This document shows positions 47,352-59,674 of a stretch of 64,000 bases of DNA, one piece after another. The position numbers and the translations under genes are program-made. This DNA comes from Cocos nucifera (taxonomy: Eukaryota; Streptophyta; Magnoliopsida; Arecales; Arecaceae). The notes below the pieces were generated by a model. The model was not told the origin of the DNA and made no database searches. It saw only the letters and a list, made by a program, of their open reading frames with translations. How positions within the stretch are numbered: position 1 is the first letter of the stretch; each line of letters begins with the position of its first letter. The stretch covers positions 1 to 64,000 of the forward strand of contig QRFJ01004298.1 in NCBI GenBank assembly GCA_006176705.1, read 5' to 3'.

Positions 47352-48808
47352 ATGGCTTCGAAGAAGAGATCACTCGCTGCTCAAACACCCTCCATCATGC
47401 CATCGACTGAAGCTAGGGCTAAACGATGGTGCGACATGGCTCAATCATCTCCATCTACTTCATCATCTCGTGCCTGGCTTTTCGTTGCCACTAGGACAGT
47501 TCCAACAGGCCGCTGTGTGGACATCGCTTACCTTGATCAGGAGTACTTCCATATTGGGTCCTAGATCTAACAGCAAGATTGAAAAAAACTCTGTACCCTA
47601 GAGATAAACGTTTATCTGAACTTAATAAGAAAATTTTTTGACCACATTAGTTTTGAGCATGGGTCGAAGGTGGAATCTGTTGTGAAAGGAGTGCATATTT
47701 CTTTAGATGAGAGAGAAATAGGGCAGCTCCTGCAAATGCCTAGGGCTAGGATTAGTAACCTAAACTTATTTGATAAAACTAAAGCCCTTAAGTGTGTCTT
47801 AAAAAGGGAAGAGGTTGATAAAAATCTTCAACTTGTTTCATATCTTCTTTCGATCAAAATGAGATTACTGCTATCCTTTGTCAGTCATATTATTTTTTCT
47901 AAAGTTGGAAGACTTGACTGGGTTGGAAAAAGAGAACTTGGAGTCATGTTCTTTATGGTGACTGAAACTTCTATCAGCTTTCCCTCTTTCATGCTACAAT
48001 AACTGAAGGATACAGCTAGCAAGAGCAAGGCATCTGTACCCTATGGAATGATCTTCACCTTAATCTTCAAGGACTTTCAAGTTAATCTAAAAGGTGAAGA
48101 TTTTAAAAAGCTTGCTCACACGGACTACATCAATGAGGGAACATTGAACTGGATGAAATTTATAAAGAAGGATGATAAATGGGTGAGGATAGATGAACGT
48201 GCTGCAATCGAGCCTGAAGAACACAGTTCTCCACCTCGTCTGCCATCACCATCTGCTGGACCCTCCTTCACTACACTAGGGTCTCCACACTCTCTTTAGG
48301 TGCCTCCTTGTCCTGCTCTAGCTCCTCCCCTAGCTTTTGATCAAGATCTATTAGTTGAAAGGATGGTAGAAGAAGTGGTTCAAAAAGTATCTGAAAGATT
48401 TATGGATATACTATCCAGTGTGAGGCATCAACTTTTAGTAAGCATTGAAGAGCAAAGGATACGACTGAGGGTCAAACAGAAATGCTTAGTCAACAAATCA
48501 ATGGACTATCTCAAATGTTAGAAATTTTGGAGGAGTAGCATAAAACATCAGCTCAAATTGAATCACTCCTATCTGACAATGTCAGAATTGCGCAGAGACT
48601 TGAAGAGAATATCACTGTTCAGTACACCACAGCTGAAGTCCTCATTTTCACTCTATGGTAGATTTTGAGTCAAACTTCTTCTTCTTCTTCTAGACCATCA
48701 TCTTCTTCTAGACCATCACCATCTCTGAGACTTGCTCCTCACTTATCCTTAACTAGACCCAAATCTTCATCAAAACCCATCATTGAGTTCCTCTCTGATG
48801 AGGACTAG
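47352..48808 (+). pseudogene. Element B ORF 3 (SIRE 'env-like' position), putative plant transposon protein
   Basis: The ATG at 47352 starts MASKKRSLAAQTPSIMPS. After a stop and frame change the body (about 47640-48297) reads FDHISFEHGSKVESVVKGVH, ISLDEREIGQLLQMP and VPYGMIFTLIFKDFQVNL, resembling the plant 'putative plant transposon protein' family. A Ser/Pro-rich and then coiled-coil region (LVERMVEEVVQKVSERFMDI) follows, with a Ser-rich tail ending EFLSDED-stop at 48808. SIRE elements carry an env-like ORF here. I see no clear signal peptide or membrane anchor, so 'envelope' is only positional. There are at least four breaks. Confidence 0.65.
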
Positions 48809-49305
48809 GTCTAGTTTCTCTTTTGTTTTAACTTTTGATTTAGGTATGTTGGTATGAGATTCATTTTTTGTAAATCAACGTACACCTCTAACTATGTAGT
48901 ATTAAATCTTGAAATGGAATCAATCCTTTTTATATTCTTGCCTTCTTTATCATTTTATGATCCTTTCATTGTTGTGATTTTGATGATGACAAAAAGGGGG
49001 AGAAATATTAAGGAAAAATATGCAAATATAGAATCAATTCAAACTAAAATACAAAAAGGAGTCTTTTAGAAAATGAATTATTTGAATTGATCAAATTCAA
49101 ATCTTATTCATTTCATATTATTCATTTCATAAGAGCATACGTTAAGGGGGAGAATGATTATTCAAAACTTATTCATTTTATGAGAGCATACATTAAGGGA
49201 GAGCTTCAGCACAAAAATTTTGCATTCATTAGTTCATGATATTCATATTTCTTATAATCATTTTATGGATTGCTTAATATTTTATCATCATCAAAAAGGA
49301 GAAGA
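48809..49305 (+). other. B 3' untranslated region with purine tracts
   Basis: It contains GATGACAAAAAGGGGGAGAA (near 48985), TTAAGGGGGAGAATG (near 49143), TTAAGGGAGAGC (near 49194) and the terminal tract AAAAAGGAGAAGA touching the LTR. The last one should be the working polypurine tract; the first three may be decoys or central tracts. Confidence 0.6.
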
Positions 49306-50629
49306 TTGTTGAACCTCCTAAGTGATTTTGATGATGACCAAATATTAAAGCAAATGATTACTAATATATTTTATTTTAAGTGTTCTAATGTCAGAAGAAA
49401 GAGAGCTTTTTGACCAAAACAAGAATGACATTAAGTGAAAATCAATCAAAATTCAAATCTCCTTGTACAGAGCAAAAATTTTCTAAAAATTATCTTGGAG
49501 CAATCTTTGAGATGTCTCAGAAATTTTTCGAGAGCTCTCGAGTGGACTGGGATGCCCCAAGCACAGTTCTGGCATGGTTTTGAGAGGTCTCGAGAGAATC
49601 TCAAGAGCTCTCGATATTAGATGATAGAAATCTAGTTTATGTGCTTTGATAGCGAGAGGTCTTGCAAGACTCTCGAGAAGTCTCGCAGTCCCCACGAGAG
49701 GTCTCATTCAGAACCGAAAGGTCTCGATCTTAGGCGAGCCATTTTTTTTTAGAAAGATGATTTTTCATGAGACTAAAGATGAGAGCTCTCCTATTCAAAC
49801 TAAGAGGCCCCATAACTTGGCAAGATGTCTCAAGACAAATCGAGAGGTCTCGAGACTCGATGATAACTTTTTGATGGTGCATTTCAGATCAGATTTTTTT
49901 GACTCCAATGGCTAGTTGCTGCTCTCCAATGTTCAAGTTTTGCTTTTTCTGAGCTCCAATCATCACCAGAAGAGAGGAATGCTGTAGATATAAAAGAAAG
50001 AAGGCTTTTTCATGATCAATCCAAGAAAAATAAGAGAGAAAAAAAAACATGCTCTATTCTTGAACGAAAATCCCAATCTTCAATCAATCTATTCTCTTAA
50101 GCATTGAAGAATCCTCAAGTGCATTAACTCCATGGATTCAAAGAGGCTTTCAATGAATGACAAGGATAACTCTTTTTCTCATTCGAAGGAGCCTTTTGAG
50201 TTGAAACATTTTTTTTCTTCTTTTCATGTATTTGATTTCAGTAGGGGCTGAAACTTGGATTTTGGAGTTTTTCTCCTCTTTTGGTTTTTCAGATAGATTT
50301 ATCTGATTCTTGTAAAGGTTATGGTTGGTGAACCAAAGAAAAAATCAATTGGATTATTGGATAGTAAGCCCGAAAAAACTATCCAGCTGTAATCTTGAGG
50401 GATTATAGTAAAATTTTCAAGAGTTTGCTTGGAGAGTGGACGTAGGTGCTGGGAGTGCACCGAACCACTATAAATTTTTTTTATTTGTGTGTGTGCTCTA
50501 GCTTGTGTCTTCTATTTGCTCTCACATTTGATTCACTTAGGATTTAATCTTTAATCACCGTACATATCTATTTAAATTTTTGAAAATCCAATTCACCCCC
50601 CTCCCTCTTGGATTGTTCATCTGGGCAAT
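49306..50629 (+). repeat. 3' LTR of element B
   Basis: It matches 18327-19646. TATAAAAG is at 49989 and the palindrome array at 49507-49860 is better kept than in the left copy. It ends CTGGGCAAT followed by AACTG (50630-50634). Confidence 0.9.
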
Positions 50630-51271
50630 AACTGCCTTGATTGGTTGATCGGTGAGGAGGGTTATGGTATGCCCCTGGAAGTAAGGTCGAAGTCTTCTGA
50701 TTGCAATTAGTAGAGCATAAGTTAGTTTTTCTAACTTAGTATACCTAGTCTTGACGTCCCTTAAGACTTGGCTTATGTAGTAGATCGATCGCTGCTCTTT
50801 TGCCTCTTTCTTGACTAGGATAGCTGCAACGGCCACTAGAGAGACCGCCAAATACAAAAATAATCCTTCTCCTGATTCAGGCTTGGCCAATAAGGGAGGC
50901 GAGCCGAGGTAGCTCTTGAGTCCTTCAAACATCTCTTGACACTCAGCGTTCCAGCACAAGTTCTTCGATTGTTTGAGAACTTGAAAGAAGGGTATACATC
51001 ACTCGGCCAACCTCGAGACAAAGTGGTCTAGGGCTGCCACCTTTCCTATCAGGTGCTGAACTTTTTTGATCGATTTTGGGGCAGTCATCTCTTGAATGGC
51101 CCAAATTTTCTTTGGATTTGCTTTAATCCCATGCCTTGACACCATAAAATCCAAAAACATTTCCAAAGTCACACCAAAGGTGCACTTGATTGGGTTCAAT
51201 TTCATCTTGCACTTTCAAAGGGCACTGAAGGTCTTCTCGAGGTCGGCTATGTGATCTATTGAAGCTCGGCT
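50630..51271 (-). pseudogene. pol: Element G reverse transcriptase end and first RNase H, broken
   Basis: On the minus strand it reads RASIDHIADLEKTF, MKLNPIKCTFGV then LDFMVSRHGIKANPKKIWAI, and PKSIKKVQHLIGKVAALDHF. A frame change follows, then CWNAECQEMFEGLKSYLGSP and LYLAVSLVAVAAILVKKEAK. It ends LTDQPIKAV where B is inserted. This is the gypsy RT thumb and RNase H. The left part of G continues at 18326, and the right part at 62170. Confidence 0.86.
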
Positions 51272-53765
51272 TGAAGGAACCAAATCTAGGATTTCACAGA
51301 TAGATCTTAAAATTTTTTCAAGATCATACAGTAAAAAAATTAAATAAATTAAATATTTATTTAAATAAATATATAAACATCTAGATCTTAGATCTATTAT
51401 ATGATTAAAATATGATATTAAATCAAAAATTAAATTCAAATAAGAAAGTAAAGGATTGATCAAATCAACCTAGATCTACACTATATCAAATGCAAGTATG
51501 AAGTTTATAGATTATATCTATTACCTGAGCAAGTTAGATGTTCTAACTTACTGATCCAGGCTTGAGGATGATGTCATGAGCCACACACATGTCCGACCTC
51601 TAGGAGTCATCCACATGAGCCTACGATCTCTGATATGAAGTTCGATGCAGGAAATCATCATAGCATGCTAGTACTGTGCTAATCCTTCTTCGACGGTTGA
51701 TCTGATGCTTCCTTCTTCAAAATTTAGACTCTCCAAAATATGAGAAGGAAGATGAGGGTTTACTGATTTGATACTCTCTCAAGAAAACTCAAAAAAAGAG
51801 AGGAGAGATTGAAAATAAAATATCCCTAGAAGAAGACCCTCTTCTTCTTCTCTTTTCTCTCACCTAGATACCTAGTTTGGTGACTATGGAACCCCCACGC
51901 CCAAGGACCCTCTTTCTCAAATTTTTGCACACCCCAAACCTTTCCCAAAGCTCTATATTTTATGAGAAAATAAGAATAAAATTTATTCAATAAAAAGAGA
52001 AAAAGAAGAGTCCAAGTTAGATCAAAATTCTAGACTAGGAATATCCAAACATTGGAAGTTGTTGGGGCGCCCAACTCTTGGGCGCCTCCTCCATAATTAT
52101 TGGCATGGACTAGCCAAGGAGGGTGCACAAGAAAAGAGATTATTTTTATAGAATAAGAGAAGAATTAATTAAAAGAGGGGCAGCACTCAAGGAAAGGTGT
52201 TTTGGTGAACAAGGATTCTATCTCATAGAATCCTAAGCAAAACAAACTCCTCTTTTGACTTGGTCTTCCAACAAATTGCCTTATGAGAAAAGAAGGAGAG
52301 AAAGAGGGCATGAGAAGCCATGGGAGTGGAGAATTTTTACATAAGAAATAAAATAGAAAGGGCATGGGGCATGAGGATTAAGTGGTGCAAGTTATAGAGA
52401 GTCCTAGTCACACTAGGACTCCTATTTTGACTTGATCAAACAAAATCTTTTAACCAAATAAAATCAAGATTAAACCAATCCAATTAAATAAGGCCCTAAC
52501 CTATTTAAGGACTTAATTAAATAAAATTAAATTTAATTTAATTCTAATTTATTTTCTAATCAAATTAGAAAATTGGTTTAATCCGAATCCTAATTAGACT
52601 AGGACTAGTTCTTCTTTGTACTTGGCTTATCCAATAAACCAATTGAACTTGATCTAATCAAGCCCAAACCAAATTTAATTAAATCATATTTAATTAAAAT
52701 TAATCTCAATCTATTAGCTTAATTAAATTAAGCCAATTAGCAATCTAATTGCTAATCGATCCTCCTACAACACTTAAACTAGGTTAAACACCAATTGTAT
52801 TGATTGTTTAACCCTAGAACGATTCTTAATCGTTGATCAACCATCCGATCAGATTATAAGCTCTAATGTGTGTGATCTCATAGGTCTGAATGTAAGCTAG
52901 TAGCATAGGAATAAATTTTTGTATCAATTGAAGTGACCATCTAGCAATGATACCTGACGGTCGGATAGATCGAAGGTGTAGAACACCATCCTTAGAACTC
53001 ATGCAGATATAGTTTTCATATAATTCATCCCCTTGATCACAATGCTCATAGGACACCATAGAGTTCAATTGTCAACACTGATCAAGTTATCCATATTGTA
53101 TTTCAAAATATCAAATTCATTTGATGGATTATCCTGGCTAAGGTTTTGCTATATTGAAATATAGTGATACATTCTTCTCCAACTCTTGGAGTGGTCAATT
53201 CCATCTCGATCACACTCTGACTTTGCATATACTTGACTATGCCCAGAAGCCTTCTATTGCTAAAATAGAAATTTAGTTAGTCCGGTACCAAAGCATAGTG
53301 AGTTGCTTGCAAGTCATTGAGGTGATCTCAGGTCTAAGGGATACTTATACCTATATCCCATCAGAGACATTCTCGACGGTAGAATGCTTTGGAGTTGGTC
53401 ACGTTTAATAACAATGTGCCCATACATCTCACCTATATGCTATACCAGTATCTCCACACTCCTTGGTTAAGAAGACAACCAACCTATATGGCATATAGTG
53501 ACCTATGCTCGATAGACATTGTTGTCCTAACTAACAACCTATCATTTGGTCGTGAACCCATTTAAGGACTAATTGATAAATCCTCTCTTTATCAAAACTA
53601 AACAGTCCTAAGGACTTCATCACAATAATAGAGTTCATTAGAAGATGTAAACTTATGATGAAAAAGATGTCAAAATATTATTACTAATTAATAAATTAAT
53701 TATAATTATAAAATAGCTCAACCATCAATAGGCTGATGATTGACTTTGGGACATAATTTTCAATA
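51272..53765 (-). repeat. 3' LTR of F (left copy)
   Basis: On the plus strand it runs TGAAGGAACC to TTTTCAATA (CAACA in the other copy). A 3' purine tract AAGTGGGAGT (minus strand, 53775-53766) touches it. No gene is seen; the ORFs are accidental. Confidence 0.88.
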
Positions 53766-53778
53766 ACTCCCACTTATC

Positions 53779-54720
53779 CTAAAGCCACTCGGCATAGTAT
53801 CTAATATCCATCTTCGACTTATGGCTGTCAAACTCCTTGATTGCCAGGGCTTTAGTGATGGGGTCGGCTAGGTTCTTCTTTCTGTCAATCTTCTGAAGGT
53901 TGACGTCACCACAATCCACGATCTCATGGATCAAATAAAAGCGGCGTAGAATGTGCTTTGTCTGCTGGTGTGCCTTCGATTCCTTTTCTTGAGCTATGGC
54001 GCTAGTGCTGTCGTAGTAGAGAAGGACTGGACCATCAATGGAGGGTGCTACTTCGAGCTCGGTGATGAATGACCTCAGCCACACAGCTTTTTTTGCTGCA
54101 TCTGATGCTGCCATGTACTCTGCTTCGCAAATAGAGTCAGCCACTGTATGCTGCTTGAAATTTTTCCAGCAGATGGCTCCACCATTTAGAGTAATGATAT
54201 GCCCCAACACACTTTTACTATCATTATGGTCAGATTGAAAGCTGGAGTCTGTAAATCCCACAAGCTTCAGATCTAACTCATCACAAACCAACCATTGGTC
54301 CTTAGTATTTTTCAAATACTTAAGGATGGTTTTAACCACCTTCCAATGATTTTCTCCAGGATCAGACTAGTATCTACTCACTACTCCTAGTGAGTATGCC
54401 TCTTCTGGTCTCGTACATGTCATTGCATACATAATAGATTCCACTATCGAAGCATACGAAATTCTACTCATATGTTCTCTCTCTTCAGGAGTTGTCGGAC
54501 AATCCTTCCTAGAGAGAGAAATTTCTTGGCCTATCGGAAGATAGCCCTTTTTGAAATTCTTCATGCTGAACCTCTTTAGCACAGTTTCTATGTATGTGGA
54601 CTGGGATATACCAAGCATCTTTTTAGATCTATCTCTATAGATCTTCATCCCTAGAATGTAGGATGCTTCACCCAAGTCCTTCATGGAGAACTATGATGAC
54701 AACTAGACTTTTATTCCTTG
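53779..54720 (-). pseudogene. pol: Element F RT end and RNase H
   Basis: RT connection LGEASYILGMKIYRDRSKKM (54684 leftward), then RNase H with FTDSSFQSD, ADSICEAEYMAASDAAKKAV and YYDSTSAIAQEKES, ending IRYYAEWL-stop at 53779. The RNase H frame 54339-53779 is fully open. One stop separates it from the RT part near 54367. Confidence 0.87.
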
Positions 54721-55500
54721 TAGTGTGGGGATGTCATTCTCGATTAAGAAAATGTCATCCATGCACAAAATAAGAAATACCACTGCTGGACCATTTGTCC
54801 ATTTGTAAATGCAAGATTCTTCTCCGTTCTTAATGAAGCCATACGTTTTGATCACTTTATCAAAATGCATATTTCATCTCTGAGATGCCTGCTTCAATCT
54901 ATAAATGGATCTCTGAAGCTTACACACCTTGGACTCATCTGTGGATGTGAACCCTTCAGGTTGTATCATATACATCTCTTCAGTCAGCTCTCCATTTAGG
55001 AAAGTTGTCTTCACATCCATCTACCAGATCTCATAGTCTAGATGGGCAGCAATGGCAAGCATGATCCGAATGGACTTGAGCATTGCCATAGGAGAGAACG
55101 TCTCATCATAGTCAATACCATAATGTTGATGATACTCCTTGGCAACCAGATGGGCTTTATAGGTCTCCACCTTTCCGTCTGCACCCCTCTTCCTTTTGAA
55201 GACCCATTTACACCCAATGGATTTAACCCCTTTAGGTGGATCAACCAATGACCATACATCATTGACCTTCATCGAATCCATTTTGGATCTCATGGCTTTT
55301 AGCCATTTCTCAGAGTCCGATCTTCGCATCACATCCATATAAGTGATCGGTTCCTTATCGTTCTCATCGAGTTCGATGGGATCATCATCCTGGACCAACA
55401 ATCCATAGTATCTGTCCGGATGGTGCGGTACTCTATCGGATCATCTTAATGGTGTGGGTTCACTAGGCTTCAGATCTGATCTGATTAATTCTGACTTAGG
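54721..55500 (-). pseudogene. pol: Element F reverse transcriptase, active site altered
   Basis: The open segment 55401-55021 carries YMDVMRRSDSEKWLKAMRSK and GCKWVFKRKRGADGKVETYK. The catalytic box reads CMDD (54765-54754) where family members have YVDD; both Asp are kept. A stop after DYEIW (55021) splits the domain. Confidence 0.85.
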
Positions 55501-56518
55501 TTCAACATTTTGTGTCGGACTTTCTACCTATTGAACTTCATCAAGTTCAACCTTAGAGGCAACAGTTCCTTCACCAAGAAACTTCTTTTTCAAAAAGATT
55601 ATCCTAAGGTTAATGAACACCATTTGTTCATTAGCATGGTAGAAATAGTATCCTTTGATCTCTTTTAGGTACCCTATGAATGTACACTTGTTAGACCTAA
55701 GTCCAAGTTTGTTTGTAACTAATCGTTTGACATAAGTCGGGCACCCCCAAACCCTAAGGTGTGAAAGTGCTGGCTTACGCCCTGTCCATATCTCATATGG
55801 GCTTTTAACTATAGACTTACTTGAAATCCTATTTAATAGATAACAAGCCAATTCGAGTGCATATCCCTAGAAGGATATCGACAAGCTGGCGAATCCCATC
55901 ATGGATCGGACCATGTCTAACAAAGTCTGATTCCTCCTTTCAGACACACCATTATGCTGTGGTGTTCCAAGAGGAGTCCTTTGGAGAGAATTTCATTCTC
56001 TCCTAGATATGTGAGAAACTCACTAGAAAGGTATTCTCCTCCTCGGTTAGATCAAAAAATTTTAATACACTTTCTAATTTATTTTTCTACTTCACTTCGA
56101 AATCGTTTGAACATTTCAAAAGAATCTGACTTATGTTTCATCAGATAGATATATCCATATCTGGATAGATCATCTATGAAAGTGATGAAGTAGACATATC
56201 CACCTCTAGCACTTGTGCTTATGGTCCACATACATCGGTATGTACTATACCTAAGAGCTCATTGGCTCTCTCACCTCTTTTAGTAAAAGGTGACTTGGTC
56301 ATTTTACCAAAAAGATAGGACTCATAGGTTGGAAGTGATTCACAATCATTGAGTTCGAGGATTCCCTCTTGAGTCAACCTGGTTATCTTGTTTTTGTTTA
56401 TATGACCTAGCCTACAGTGCCATAAGTAGATATCTAATACACTATCTAATCTAGGGTGCTTGCTAGTAGAATAGACTACATTAATAGGTTGTGATAACAT
56501 ATATACACCATTGTTCAA
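55501..56518 (-). pseudogene. pol: Element F integrase, broken
   Basis: Pre-integrase LWHCRLGHINKNKITRL and core HTDVCGP (56518-56219) come first. A damaged middle follows, with lost text around the second Asp (56210-55990). Then NGVSERRNQTLLDMVRSMM with the catalytic Glu (near 55930), and the C-terminal part ACYLLNRISSKSIVKSPYEI to FLKKKFLGEGT (55851-55528). Confidence 0.85.
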
Positions 56519-57747
56519 TTATCCATAGAAAGCAGTAACACTATTCACAATGACATTACAAACTCATTTCTTTGTTGAAATTTTATAATTATTCATGAAC
56601 AAAAGGCCTACAGAAATGATATTTAAAAAGAAACTAGGACAGAAATGACAATCACTAAGAACAACTGTATGAGATTCAAATATAAGTTTCAAAATTTCTA
56701 AAGCTAGAACTGGAACTGGTCTTCCATCTTCAACATGTAGGAATCTCTCGCCTTGCTTGAATCTTCTATTGACCTACAACCCCTGCAATAAATTATAAAT
56801 ATAGTAAGGGCTACCGATATCCAATACCCAGTCAATAATATCATAAATAAAGAAATTGCAAGGAGTTATCATATAAATACCTTGCCCAGCAACAGCTTGC
56901 TTCTTTCTTTGCCTGTTTGGATTCAGAAAGGCAATGTACCGAGGATAGTTCCTTTTTCAGTGCCCCCGCTTCTTGCAAAAGAAGCATTCAACTTGACTCT
57001 TATCGTGCTTGATCTTCCTGGTCTGGCCCTGCACTGATGTCCTTGCCTGAACTTGCACCTTCTTTGTTTTCTTCCTCTTATTCTACTTTCCTTTTCTAAA
57101 GGGTCGGGAATCAGAAGACAAACCTCCCACTAAGTTCACCGACTCTTTATGGAGCTAGTGATCCTTCTCAAAGTTTTGAAGTAACTCCAGTAAGCCATGG
57201 TAGTTTACTTTAGGCTTTGTCATTTGTAATGAGTAAGGAAAAGGAGATAAGACTTTGGTAGCGAGTTTAGTATTGCATCTTTCCCAAGTTGTTCATGCAA
57301 GGGAAAGCTGAGTTTGCTCAAGCACTCTATCAACTTGATCATATACAGTACATGATCAATGATAGATGCTCTATCCCGCATTCTAGCATTGAAGATGGTG
57401 CAACTAGTCTTGTGCCTCTCAACGTCATCAGGTGTGCCAAAAGAATCCTCCAACACTTGGAGCATTTCATTTAGCTGAGATATCTCAAACCTATCACTAA
57501 ACTCGTTGCTCATCGCAGCCAGCATAATGCTCCACACCATGGTTCGATCACTGAGCCACTTTTTATAAGTGTCTCTGATTGCTCCATGTGCATTAGCAGC
57601 TGGCTCCTCAGGTACAGGATCCATCAGCACATATAGGATCTGTTCATGCTCTAGGACAATCTTCAACTTTTGTTACCAACTATTGAAGTTTGATCCCACC
57701 AACTTATCATTGTCCAACAATGATCAAAGCGATAGAAAAGTGGCCAT
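56519..57747 (-). pseudogene. gag: Element F gag and protease, broken
   Basis: The ATG is at 57747 (MATFLSL then a stop). The main Gag block (57666-57220) reads LEHEQILYVLMDPVPEEPAA and FGTPDDVERHKTSCTIFNAR. The zinc knuckle near 56970 is damaged (FCKKRGH-stop-KRNYP) and the protease reads VLDIGSP near 56830 where D-T/S-G is expected. The frame between has several stops. Confidence 0.83.
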
Positions 57748-59660
57748 GTCTGCACAAAGAAAAACCAAAATCTAATTAATAATTGATTCATTAAACCTAA
57801 AGATTTAGACTTTAATCAAAAGATTTCTTCTACTATTTTATTCAAATTGATTGCCTCTACCTCCAATTCAAAGAATTATCCTAATTCTTTAGTGGGTACT
57901 AGAATCCACATAGACTGTACACGAGCCTAACTTTGGTTGGCCCATCTATGTACATCTAAGGATGGGTTCATAACCAATTGTTTCTCCAAACAATTTTCAA
58001 TAGTTAAATTTTGCCTCAGGCCCTGATCAGTTGGCTTTGGCCTTCTCAGAAAAGGATCCAATTAGGTCTAACCATTAACATGACCATACTTGGCCCATCC
58101 AACGAATGAATGATCAGGCCCAACTTTCGTTGGCCCACATGACCATCATTTAGAAAGATGTATCCAAGAGATAATATAATGAATGATAATTTCATCAATC
58201 GATAAACACCAGGCCTTTGGGCCTCCAATGATTATCCAATTGATGGACCCATTATCATCCACTTTAATGGAAGGCTATGATCTAGTTATCATATAACTAT
58301 TTTATTTTAGAGATCTAAGAATTTTAGAGGATTTAATTTATAGAAGCGAGTAAGTCAGATTAACCAACTTGTCATGATCCTCCCACTAACTTCACCAAGT
58401 CAGCTTAAGGGAGACCATTAATAGGCTGGTCTAGGAGCACCTAAATCAGTCAAACTGATTTACGTAGCTGACATGAGTCAGCTCGAATAGTTAAGCGATC
58501 TGATCAAAACATAATCTCACCAAGAGGCCAGATAAGTTCGATCCGTGGAAGGGTCTGCCAGGCTTGCCTTAGAAACCATAAAAAATGGCCAGGTAAGCGG
58601 GCTGCTAAGTAAAAACCACTGATCTGGTTTACCTTAGACACTAATTGGTTTAATTAGTTTTAATTAGATCAACCTAACAGTTAGTGCTAGACCACGTAGC
58701 CAAGAATCAAGTCCATCTTGGGTCTTGTTAAAGATATGGACTTGACCAACTACAACTATTGCAACTGATCTAGAGAATCCTTGACCTAAGCTAAGACAAC
58801 AATTGATTAGATTTAGTCAATTCTCTAATTAAATTTATTCTTTAATCTAATCGTAGGTCTAACCCAATTAATGGACCTAATCTCCACTAACCCATTAACC
58901 TAATGTGTTATGATTCGTGTCATAGGATCTTCAATTTACAATCCTAGAACCTAATCAAATAACTTCTTAATTCTTAATTAAGTTTTGGATCGAGGGTTGG
59001 GGTTTGGCTTTTTGAAAATAGTTTTTATGTTTGTAAAATATTTTTACAATATGGTTCTATCAACTAAGTGGCATGTTTGATTCATAATCAATATGCAAGT
59101 AACATAAACATAAATCTACTTTAGATCTAACCTAAATAGGTTTATGAAATTGAAATAGTTTCAATAATAATCAATCATAAATCTTCCTAGATCAAATCTA
59201 ACATATTTGTGATGATTAAAATTAGATTAAAATATTTTTAACCAAATCATAAAATTTTTTTGATCTAATCTAAAATTTTATGATCAATATTTTAGATCAG
59301 CACGTACTTGGACAACCTATTCACTATAAGGGATAAACCTTACAGCAGGACAATCTTATGGTAGTTCGTGCAATCTAAAATATTTATTTTTAGATTTAAA
59401 ATTATTTTAAATCTATTAAATTATAAATAAAATTAGATCAAATCTAATAAATTTATAATTAGAGTCAGATCATCATGAACTAGGATAATCTTTTCACCGT
59501 AAGGGATAAACCTTACGGTAGGACAACCTTATGGCAGTTTGTGAGATCTAAATTTTTTTTAATTTTTTTTTTAAATTTTAGATTTAATAATTAGATTATA
59601 AATTAGATATAATCTAATAAAAAATCTAAATAAGTACAAAAATTATGTAATAACAATATG
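57748..59660 (-). other. Leader of element F with a direct duplication
   Basis: About 1.9 kb without genes. A ~75-bp unit containing AAGGGATAAACCTTA and GGACAA.CTTATGG occurs at 59305-59380 and again at 59480-59550. The length parallels the A-family leader. Confidence 0.7.
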
Positions 59661-59672
59661 ACTCTGATACCA
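59661..59672 (-). other. Primer binding site of F
   Basis: On the minus strand TGGTATCAGAGT, one base off the usual initiator Met tRNA site, lies two bases inside the LTR end. Confidence 0.85.
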
Positions 59673-59674
59673 AT

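Larger units (their letters stand above)
18327..50629 (+). mobile_element. Element B: SIRE/Opie-type copia retrotransposon, split by C
   Basis: The LTRs are 18327-19646 and 49306-50629. Gag runs 19709-21192, pol 43688-46933 and an additional ORF 47352-48808. The RT motif YVDDIIFGAT, protease DSGCSKH and an extra ORF between pol and the 3' LTR are SIRE-lineage traits. The 22.5 kb between gag and pol is the foreign nest C+E+D. The LTRs differ at many positions, so B is clearly older than A. Confidence 0.9.

Noticed and set aside
57748..59660. tRNA or structured RNA genes in F's leader
   Set aside because: I saw hairpins but no cloverleaf, anticodon arm or A/B box pair. The hairpins are part of a duplicated leader unit.
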